In this document: positions 1-5,660 of the stretch, piece by piece
How the letters are laid out: each line of letters begins with the position of its first letter
Numbering within the stretch: the first letter of the stretch is position 1
Assembly (NCBI GenBank): GCA_028825055.1
Contig: JAPKAW010000123.1
Location: 1-5,660, forward strand
Source: Flavobacteriales bacterium
Lineage (GTDB): Bacteria; Bacteroidota; Bacteroidia; Flavobacteriales_D; Sanyastnellaceae
Reading direction: 5' to 3'
DNA length: 5,660 nucleotides
Notes under the pieces: model-generated
What the model saw: only the letters and a program-made list of their open reading frames with translations
What the model was told of the DNA's origin: nothing
Databases searched by the model: none
Translations under genes and position numbers: made by a program

Positions 1-59
1 GGAACAACCACTATCAGACAGGGGATTGGCAGGGGTTCTGGGGCAAGGATGTCATCGAT
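1..59 (+). other. Apparently inverted segment of the GH92 C-terminal module (fold-back chimera or small inversion)
   Basis: On the plus strand, positions 3-53 read NNHYQTGDWQGFWGKDV. This fits the galactose-binding-like module that, in GH92 and hexosaminidase proteins, follows an ALIDG-type motif with a G-x-WQGF-x-G-D pattern. The minus-strand gene reaches exactly that point (GGAQALID, residues 864-871) and then turns into a low-complexity tail (DILAPEPLPIPCLIVVV) unlike the family. The switch lies on the palindrome ATCGAT at 54-59, which reads Ile-Asp on both strands. Family knowledge here is from memory; the inversion is inferred. Confidence 0.6.
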
Positions 60-2666
60 CAAAGCTTGCGCTCCACCGGCGGCATACTGGGGGTCAAAAG
101 GTTCATTTAAAACCACTTTATACCGATGGCTAATTTGCCGAACCTGATGTGTTACGCGGGCTGAAACCAATCCCTTAGTGTTTTCACTGAACGCTTCGAT
201 CTGCTGGCCTGATGTTAACTTAATGGGCTCTGTGTAGGTCTCCCAAGCCGTGCTGCACTCGGAAGGATTGAGGGTGCAAATACGGTATCGTGTGATCAAA
301 TTGGGATCTGCATTGGTGATGGCGACAGTTGTCTGCATAGCCTGAAATGTCCGTGGTGCATGGATTACGGGGACGCTAACAAAGTCACTGTCGTCGAGTT
401 TTTCTGTAGGACGGTCTTGGGGTTCAAATCCAAAGTCATTGACCACATCAGAACCTACAAAACCCAGCGTTCCTCCCTGCACCAAGGACTCTTTTGAAAT
501 CCAACTGGTGCTTCTCGCCTCTCCATTCAGAGCCCAAGACGCGACATATCGTTGTGGGTTGTCGAATGTTATTGTAAGTGGGGGAGCAGTGTTGAGTTCA
601 TTGGACCTCGGCGTTACGGTCGCCTTGTCAAAAGCAGGAATTCCGGCAATAATTTGATGAGACCCCGGTGTTACGGGATACAGGCCAAGGGCACTCCAGA
701 CATACCAGGCGCTCATTTGTCCGCAATCTTCATTTCCAGAGAGTCCATCCGGTGCATTTGGATACAATTCGGTTCGAATTTCAGTCACCAGTTCCGCAGT
801 GCGGGATGTGTTTCCAACGTAAGGGTAGAGGTAAGCCATGTGATGACTAGGTTCGTTGCCATGGGCGTATTGTCCAATCATACCCGTGATATCCGGTTGT
901 TGTCTCCCGGTTGTTTCACTACTTGACGTAAACATACGTTCAAGCATGTGGTAGTAAATCGAATCTCCACCCATGAGCTCTATGTGTCCGTTGATGTCTT
1001 GGGGGGTGAAAAAATTGTATTGCCATCCGTTGGCTTCTGTATAGTTGAAATTCACTTCTCGTGGTTCAAAGTTTTCCAGCCAAGCACCTCCGCGTTTAGG
1101 TTGAATGAAGTTCGTAGATGCATTGAACAGGTTCCGGTAGGAGAGGGCGCGTTGCGTGAATCGTTTTGAGACCTCGATGTTTGCAGGGTTGTTGTTGTCC
1201 AGTTGTCTTGCGAATGCTGCAATGCACGCATCGTCAAATGCATACTCGAGCGTTTTGGAAACGGACTCGTGTTCTTGATCCAGAGGGATGTATCCGTAGT
1301 CTTTATAAGCAGGCAGTCCCAAATGAGCGCTGTCTGCAGCTTGTAGCATGGCCTCAAGCGCTAGATTCTGATCAAACCCCTCGATGCCCCAACTCACAGC
1401 ATCTTGAATAACCGGGACGCTGTGATAACCAATCATGCAGCCCGTATAGTTAGCCGCCAATTCCCATACAGGCAGCTGGCCACCCTGTTGATACATCCTT
1501 AACATGGTCCGAATAAAATCACGTGATCGATTCGGTTCTAACCAATTGAGCAATGGATGCAACGAACGGAAAGTGTCCCAGAGTGAAAAAACGGTGTAAT
1601 GCAGGCCATCTTCTGGACTTAATTGATGAATATTTAAATCAGTTCCGCGGTAACGGCCATCTACATCAGAAGCTAAATTGGGAGTGGTGAAGCTGTGGTA
1701 AAGGGCTGTGTAAAAAACCGTTCTTTCGTCTCTAGTGCCTCCTTCAATGGCGATGCAGCTAAGCTGTTCTTCCCATTTTTTTTCAGCTTTCTCACGATAG
1801 TGATCAAAATCTGTGTGAGGTGTTTCTTCTTCCAGATTGTTGAGGGCTCCATTGATGTCTACAAAACTGACGGCCATCCGGACGTTCAATTCATCGATCA
1901 CTCCGAAATCACACGCAAAAATAGGGATGTATTCCATGGTCTGCATGACCGTCCCGTCCGCCAGAGTGTCCGTGATGGTTATCTCAGAAAGTTGGTCTTG
2001 CCATTCAAAAGGGCGATCAAATCGCGCAGCAAAATAAACATGCTGCTCATTAGCCCAGTTGTCAGACAATCGATGTCCTACCAAAGTGGAATCGTTGAGG
2101 GGCTCAATACTATAATGGATGAGTTCATCGCGATGTTGAAGATCGACAAGCAATGTCAGTGTATCAGGTTCTTCAAGTCGGTATCGATGAACGCCAACGC
2201 GTTCAGTCGCGGTTAATTCAGCAAGGATGCCATGGTCTTGAAGTTGGACGCTGTAATAGCCCGCATGTGCACTTTCTTTTGCATGATCAAATCGACTCTT
2301 GTATCGATCGGCCCAATTCGCTGCCCCAGACCGATATTGAGTGCAAGGCATGAATAGAATGTCGCCATAATCGGAAACGCCGGTTCCTTGCAAGTGTGTA
2401 TGTGAGAATCCATAGATCATAGAGTCACTATAATGGTATCCTCCACACCCATCCCATCCGTCAAGACGCGTGTCTGGACTCAACTGCACCATTCCAAAAG
2501 GAACCGTGGCACCAGGATATGTGTGTCCATGGCCACCAGTACCAATGAAAGGGTTAACCGTTTGGTGAAGGGATGCGGGGTCCATATCGCTGGAACAAGC
2601 ATTCAAGCTAGCCGCGGCGATAACGAGAAGCATAAACTGAAATGCCCGTTGCATGGTATGATTCAT
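1..2666 (-). CDS. Glycoside hydrolase family 92 lipoprotein (alpha-mannosidase family), 3' end missing
   Basis: I translated this frame in full: it is open for 888 codons from ATG at 2666 to the left edge, with no stop. Residues 1-24 form a lipoprotein signal (MNHTMQRAFQFM, hydrophobic core, lipobox SLNAC, Cys24), so the protein should be membrane-anchored in the periplasm or on the cell surface. Met5 is an alternative start. GH92 hallmarks follow: NPFIGTGGHGHTYPG (38-52), SLWDTFRSLHPL (361-372), GCMIGYHSVPV (409-419), YTEANGWQY (542-550), AHGNEPSHHMAYLY (601-614) and GNEDCGQMSAWYV (644-656). The family is calcium-dependent and removes alpha-mannose by inversion. From memory of characterised members, Glu544 is the likely general acid and Asp647 the likely base. 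The linkage cleaved cannot be read from the sequence. The core ends near 750. A chitobiase/hexosaminidase C-terminal-like module follows (about 762-848), then the start of a galactose-binding-like module (FDPQYAAGGAQALID, 857-871). Residues after about 871 are probably not native (see the 1-59 entry). It overlaps the upstream peptidase gene by ATGA and has no clear Shine-Dalgarno site. Confidence 0.95.
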   Translation of the reverse strand, partial: MNHTMQRAFQFMLLVIAAASLNACSSDMDPASLHQTVNPFIGTGGHGHTYPGATVPFGMVQLSPDTRLDGWDGCGGYHYSDSMIYGFSHTHLQGTGVSDYGDILFMPCTQYRSGAANWADRYKSRFDHAKESAHAGYYSVQLQDHGILAELTATERVGVHRYRLEEPDTLTLLVDLQHRDELIHYSIEPLNDSTLVGHRLSDNWANEQHVYFAARFDRPFEWQDQLSEITITDTLADGTVMQTMEYIPIFACDFGVIDELNVRMAVSFVDINGALNNLEEETPHTDFDHYREKAEKKWEEQLSCIAIEGGTRDERTVFYTALYHSFTTPNLASDVDGRYRGTDLNIHQLSPEDGLHYTVFSLWDTFRSLHPLLNWLEPNRSRDFIRTMLRMYQQGGQLPVWELAANYTGCMIGYHSVPVIQDAVSWGIEGFDQNLALEAMLQAADSAHLGLPAYKDYGYIPLDQEHESVSKTLEYAFDDACIAAFARQLDNNNPANIEVSKRFTQRALSYRNLFNASTNFIQPKRGGAWLENFEPREVNFNYTEANGWQYNFFTPQDINGHIELMGGDSIYYHMLERMFTSSSETTGRQQPDITGMIGQYAHGNEPSHHMAYLYPYVGNTSRTAELVTEIRTELYPNAPDGLSGNEDCGQMSAWYVWSALGLYPVTPGSHQIIAGIPAFDKATVTPRSNELNTAPPLTITFDNPQRYVASWALNGEARSTSWISKESLVQGGTLGFVGSDVVNDFGFEPQDRPTEKLDDSDFVSVPVIHAPRTFQAMQTTVAITNADPNLITRYRICTLNPSECSTAWETYTEPIKLTSGQQIEAFSENTKGLVSARVTHQVRQISHRYKVVLNEPFDPQYAAGGAQALIDDILAPEPLPIPCLIVVV
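2663..2666 (-). promoter_or_regulatory. ATGA start-stop overlap coupling the peptidase and GH92 genes
   Basis: The minus strand reads ATGA here. ATG (2666-2664) opens the GH92 frame and TGA (2665-2663) closes the peptidase frame. The bases just upstream are A/C-rich (CCAACAAAA) with no Shine-Dalgarno match, so initiation probably depends on ribosomes ending on the peptidase gene. If the real GH92 start were Met5 (codon at 2654-2652), the genes would be separated by a few bases instead. Confidence 0.7.
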
Positions 2667-4177
2667 TTTTGTTGGGTGTGTCGAAGCCAGAGGTAAGCCG
2701 CTTCCAAAACAGGGTCGTTCCCATTTTGAATGTCAAACTCAGACCACGAAATAGGGGAATCCGGCAGAATTGGCTGAGACTCCCAAGCGTGCGATGCAGA
2801 ACTGAAGTACTGGGCAGTGGCAATGTTGACTGTCAATCCTGTATGAGGTAAAACACGCTTCACAGGATTGCCGAAAGTTCCGGAGGTGCTACCCATTGGA
2901 GATTCTCCAAAAGTGCGTCCACGGCCGCTTTGTATAAACCAGCTGGCAAAGGCTACCGAAGCAGAGGCCGAGAGGCCATCCAACAATAGAGCCGTTTTAC
3001 CTGAGTAATTCAATCGCTTGTGCGGATGCGATGGAATATCAAATAAAATTTCTTCAGTTGAGCCAATGGGCGTCTCTCGAAGGGCTTTTGAAAATCGCGC
3101 CATTTCGCGGTGTTTACTAGTGCGACGAAGGGGCAAGTCAAATCCGTTTCTTCGATACAAGGCTTTCGTAAAAGCGCTTTGTTGAATGGTGACTGCATGA
3201 GGGAGAAAGACCGGGCTGCTTGTTAGATAAGGAACAAGCATTTCCATTAGAGCCACATTCCCACCAGCATTGCTTCTGATGTCAATCACCAAACCGGTTT
3301 GGGTCTCTAGATTGCTGTGCTTTCGTTTCGTCAACGTTCTAAAGCCCCTTCGGAGCGAGCGCTTAAATTCTTTATTCCGATTGGTTTGAAAGGAAGAGAT
3401 GGATAGGTAAGCCACTCCATGGTCCGTGAACTTCCATTCTATGGACTTGTTGCTTTTAGACTTTGAAATGGAAGAAGGGGAGTGATTGATAGTTACGGCT
3501 TGAACGATGCTCTCATCCGTCGCAGGGCTCACCAACTCAATCAGGACGGTGTCGGATGGAGATGATTGGATCATCATGGTGGCCAGTTCATTCCAAAACT
3601 TTTCGGCCAATCGAAGTCGCGCTATTGGGGCATCTCCTTCAAGTGGAACTAGCTGAAGTGCCGTGCCTAAAACCATGCGAGCAGACTGACCATTAAAACC
3701 TTTTATTTCAGTTCCCCTTGCAATGCTGCAGCTTCCCTCGTTTGCGGTGTAAATACGGTTTTGGATGGTCGTAATTTCAAAAGGCAAACGTCCGTGTGTT
3801 TCGCTCATGGCATCTGAAAGTGACTTGAGTGAAACACAGGTGTGACTATCCTTCATCACATTGGTCAAACGTGAAAAAACTTGAGCAGCAGCCAAGCGAG
3901 TCCCTCCACCATTGTACATCGCCTGACCAGTTAAATAGGCAGCATTCCATTCCTGCTCGGTACAACGAGCGAAAGGCGATGGATGCATGATCTCGATCCA
4001 TTTTTTCAATGTGTCCAAATCACTTTGAATCGACGGTCCCGTTATGAAGTCTACTGTTTGGCCATTTGCACCCGTGTGATTTTGACAAATTCCGGTATAA
4101 ACAAATGACAGGAAACAAACTAGAACAGCAAATCGGCAAATCATATTCGTAAGATATCGTATTGGATCTAGCGCCAT
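2663..4177 (-). CDS. Secreted S41-family serine peptidase, non-Lys type
   Basis: A complete 504-residue protein. The N-terminus holds a hydrophobic export signal (about 12-31, ICRFAVLVCFLSFVYTG). It lacks a good lipobox, so the protein is probably periplasmic or secreted. Met12 is a possible alternative start, but the start at 4177 overlaps the paaZ stop and has an SD-like AAGAGG upstream. Domains: a helical N-terminal cap (about 45-120, with MHPSPF at 64-69 and DSHT at 110-113); a PDZ-like segment (about 130-175, RGTEIKGFNGQ at 154-164); and the S41 core (about 255-460) with LVIDIRSNAGG (296-306), GLSASASVAFASWF (401-414), GESPMG (424-429) and LPHTGLTVNIATAQYF (443-458). By ungapped alignment from memory to E. 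coli Prc/Tsp, Ser405 matches the nucleophile, but the Lys position is Ser430 and the Asp position is Gln416. His112 in DSHT is a candidate base, as in tricorn-like members. The substrate is unknown. Loss of activity is also possible, but the conserved Ser and His argue against it. Confidence 0.9.
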   Translation of the reverse strand: MALDPIRYLTNMICRFAVLVCFLSFVYTGICQNHTGANGQTVDFITGPSIQSDLDTLKKWIEIMHPSPFARCTEQEWNAAYLTGQAMYNGGGTRLAAAQVFSRLTNVMKDSHTCVSLKSLSDAMSETHGRLPFEITTIQNRIYTANEGSCSIARGTEIKGFNGQSARMVLGTALQLVPLEGDAPIARLRLAEKFWNELATMMIQSSPSDTVLIELVSPATDESIVQAVTINHSPSSISKSKSNKSIEWKFTDHGVAYLSISSFQTNRNKEFKRSLRRGFRTLTKRKHSNLETQTGLVIDIRSNAGGNVALMEMLVPYLTSSPVFLPHAVTIQQSAFTKALYRRNGFDLPLRRTSKHREMARFSKALRETPIGSTEEILFDIPSHPHKRLNYSGKTALLLDGLSASASVAFASWFIQSGRGRTFGESPMGSTSGTFGNPVKRVLPHTGLTVNIATAQYFSSASHAWESQPILPDSPISWSEFDIQNGNDPVLEAAYLWLRHTQQK

Positions 4178-4187
4178 TAATCCTCTT
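4177..4187 (-). promoter_or_regulatory. TAATG stop-start overlap with SD-like AAGAGG for the S41 peptidase gene
   Basis: Reading the minus strand, AAGAGGA (4187-4181) lies inside the last codons of paaZ, followed by TTA and the ATG at 4177. The paaZ stop TAA (4179-4177) shares its last A with that ATG. The spacing from AAGAGG to ATG is short (4 bases) but workable, and the arrangement favours translational reinitiation. It also supports 4177 as the start over the internal Met12 codon. Confidence 0.6.
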
Positions 4188-5660
4188 GATTTCGCATTTT
4201 CACCATGGTTAGAATGGTTGCTATTGCAACGCTTTCACCGGTGTCGTCTTGCATTTCTACATAAAATTTCACGATGCCTTTGGCAACATCCTCTGGACTG
4301 CGTTTTTCTTGTGCAATCTTTTCTTTAACGGTGAGTTTGACTCCTACAGTAGTTCCGGGGTAAACAGGTTTTGTGAATCGCGCTGTTTCTACACCGTAAT
4401 TCAAAAGGACGGGGCCTTTCTTAGGGTCAACAAAAAGACCTGCTGCTTTACTGAGCAAATAATAACCGTGGGCCACGCGTCCTGTAAATATGGTTCCTTC
4501 CAAGCTCGTTTCATCTACGTGGGCATAGAAGTGATCTCCACTAACATTTGCGAAATTGACAATGTCCGCTTCAGTGACGGTGTGTTTGGCCGTTGTGACC
4601 GTGTGTCCAATTTGTAAGTCTTCAAAATGTTGCTGAAATAGGTGCGGGTTGGCCTCGACCTGCTGGCCTCCTGGCTGATAGGACTCAGTGATGGCTCCAA
4701 CCATCGTGGGAGAACCTTGTATCGCAGTGCGCTGCATGTAATGGTTTACGCCACGCATACCGCCCATTTCTTCGCCACCTCCTGCTCGACCGGGTCCACC
4801 GTGGACAAGTAAGGGGAGAGGCGAACCATGGCCGGTAGATTCATTTGAGCAGTCACGGTCAAGCACCAAAATACGCCCGTGCATCGGGGCCGCATTTAAA
4901 ACAAAGTCCCGAACATCTTGTTGGTTGTGACTCACAAACGAGCAGCATAGTGAGCCCTTCCCTAGGTTAGCTAATTGAACGGCTTCACTCAAATCATTAT
5001 AGGGCATCAAAGTGCTAACGGGACCAAAGGCCTCGATTTCATGGCAGCGAACGGCATCCAACGGGGTGTCCATGCGCAACAAAGTTGGCCCGAGGAAAGA
5101 ACCCGATTCATTTGTGGCGCCAACAGGCATTGATTCATTCCGATAGACACAACTTGCTTCGCTTTCCAATTCAGCGATCTTGTGAAGTACTTCCTCTTTT
5201 TGAGCCTGGTTTACCAATGCGCCCATGCGAACCCCTTCTTTTTGCGGATCGCCTATGGTTGTTTTTTTCAAAGCTGCAATTAAAGCTTCTTGTACAGGGT
5301 CCATCAAATGCCTTGGAACAAAAATCCGACGTATCGCTGTGAATTTTTGTCCGCATTTAACCGTCATTTCCTTTCGCACCTCCTTCACAAATAAGTTGAA
5401 CTCAACATCACCCGGCTCAACTTGGGGCCCTAAAATTGCAGAATTCAAGGAGTCTGCCTCCATATTAAAGGGTACCGAGTTCTCAATAATTCTGGGAGTC
5501 ACTTTGAGTTTGCGTCCCGTTTCGGCTGAACCCGTGAAGGTAACAACGTCTCGTTCGTCCACGTGATCCAACAAGTTTCGAGCTGGTCCGCAGATTAGCT
5601 GGATGGCTCCAGCAGGTAAGATATTGGATGCGATGATTTCGCGGACTACGGCTTCTGTGA
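4177..5660 (-). CDS. paaZ: PaaZ, oxepin-CoA hydrolase / 3-oxo-5,6-dehydrosuberyl-CoA semialdehyde dehydrogenase, 5' end missing, ALDH Cys replaced by Phe
   Basis: The frame is open from the right edge to TAA at 4179-4177, giving 493 residues of a protein of about 680. The missing part is the N-terminal ~190 residues of the dehydrogenase. PaaZ is a cytosolic bifunctional enzyme: its MaoC-type hydratase domain opens the oxepin-CoA ring and its aldehyde dehydrogenase domain oxidises the reactive semialdehyde with NADP. Visible dehydrogenase motifs are VTFTGSAETG (5544-5515), MEADSLN with the general-base Glu (codon 5458-5460) and EAFGPVSTLM. The nucleophile motif reads VKCGQKFTAIRR instead of GQKCTAIRR, with Phe at codon 5341-5343. 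The spacing Glu to Phe is 39, equal to E256-C295 of E. coli PaaZ as I remember it. STGHGSPLPLLVHGGPGRAG and NHYMQRTAIQGSPTM are PaaZ signatures. The hydratase domain follows (about 4600-4180) with TEADIVNFANVSGDHFYAHVD; catalytic Asp (4534-4536) and His (4519-4521) are kept. A TTG at 5574 is internal, not the start, because homology continues upstream (LPAGAIQLICG). The stop overlaps the peptidase start. Confidence 0.95.
   Translation of the reverse strand, partial: TEAVVREIIASNILPAGAIQLICGPARNLLDHVDERDVVTFTGSAETGRKLKVTPRIIENSVPFNMEADSLNSAILGPQVEPGDVEFNLFVKEVRKEMTVKCGQKFTAIRRIFVPRHLMDPVQEALIAALKKTTIGDPQKEGVRMGALVNQAQKEEVLHKIAELESEASCVYRNESMPVGATNESGSFLGPTLLRMDTPLDAVRCHEIEAFGPVSTLMPYNDLSEAVQLANLGKGSLCCSFVSHNQQDVRDFVLNAAPMHGRILVLDRDCSNESTGHGSPLPLLVHGGPGRAGGGEEMGGMRGVNHYMQRTAIQGSPTMVGAITESYQPGGQQVEANPHLFQQHFEDLQIGHTVTTAKHTVTEADIVNFANVSGDHFYAHVDETSLEGTIFTGRVAHGYYLLSKAAGLFVDPKKGPVLLNYGVETARFTKPVYPGTTVGVKLTVKEKIAQEKRSPEDVAKGIVKFYVEMQDDTGESVAIATILTMVKMRNQED

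Noticed and set aside
644..735. Asn instead of Asp at the first position of the GH92 acidic motif (GNEDCGQ)
   Set aside because: As far as I recall, GNEDCGQ or GNDDCGQ is the common form in bacterial GH92 proteins, so it does not indicate loss of function.
552..926. Plus-strand open frame of 124 codons
   Set aside because: It is antisense to the most conserved GH92 motifs (GNEPSHH, GNEDCGQ), with no similarity to a known family.
1769..1782. A-rich homopolymer run in the GH92 gene (sense strand) as a possible frameshift site
   Set aside because: The frame and family similarity continue unchanged on both sides (HYREKAEKKWEEQL).
1695..2216. Plus-strand open frame of 173 codons with a hydrophobic stretch
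   Set aside because: It lies entirely opposite the GH92 catalytic domain, whose minus-strand frame is continuous and matches the family. No recognisable motif is present.
4249..4617. Plus-strand open frame of 122 codons
   Set aside because: It is antisense to the PaaZ hydratase domain, which is clearly conserved, and shows no independent coding evidence.
5225..5566. Plus-strand open frame of 113 codons
   Set aside because: It is antisense to the PaaZ dehydrogenase domain; the minus-strand frame accounts for the sequence.
5572..5574. TTG as a possible start of a shortened PaaZ
   Set aside because: The frame stays open to the right edge and the upstream residues (TEAVVREIIASNILPAG) match PaaZ, so the gene is simply cut by the window.

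Overview
The window carries three protein genes, all on the minus strand and overlapping head to tail, with no intergenic DNA. In transcription order (right to left) they are: a 3' part of paaZ, the fused aldehyde dehydrogenase / MaoC-type hydratase of the phenylacetyl-CoA pathway (runs off the right edge to 4177); a complete secreted S41-family serine peptidase (4177-2663); and a lipoprotein of glycoside hydrolase family 92, an alpha-mannosidase family (2666 to the left edge). paaZ and the peptidase gene share one base (TAATG). The peptidase and GH92 genes share three (ATGA). This looks like one transcript with translational coupling; its promoter and terminator lie outside the window.

The organism is probably a member of the Bacteroidota, perhaps a marine or flavobacterial lineage. 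This rests on the lipoprotein GH92 enzyme with a chitobiase-type C-terminal module, the secreted S41 type, the moderate GC content (judged by eye) and the scarcity of strong Shine-Dalgarno sites. No marker gene is present, so lineage below phylum is a guess. Functionally, a cytosolic aromatic-catabolism enzyme is coupled to two exported hydrolases. I see no known pathway joining them; shared expression during breakdown of external organic matter is the simplest reading.

Two points deserve attention. (1) PaaZ has lost its aldehyde dehydrogenase nucleophile: the motif normally GQKC reads GQKF (codon at 5341-5343), while the general-base Glu and both hydratase catalytic residues remain. If real, the enzyme would open the ring but could not oxidise the resulting semialdehyde. 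(2) The first ~55 bases at the left edge look inverted. Read on the plus strand they encode NNHYQTGDWQGFWGKDV, the expected continuation of the GH92 protein's C-terminal module, whereas the minus-strand frame there gives an unrelated proline-rich tail. The switch falls on the palindrome ATCGAT (54-59), which suggests a fold-back chimera or a small inversion.

There is no gene-free stretch over 300 bases. I found no RNA genes, insertion sequences, CRISPR arrays or attachment sites.
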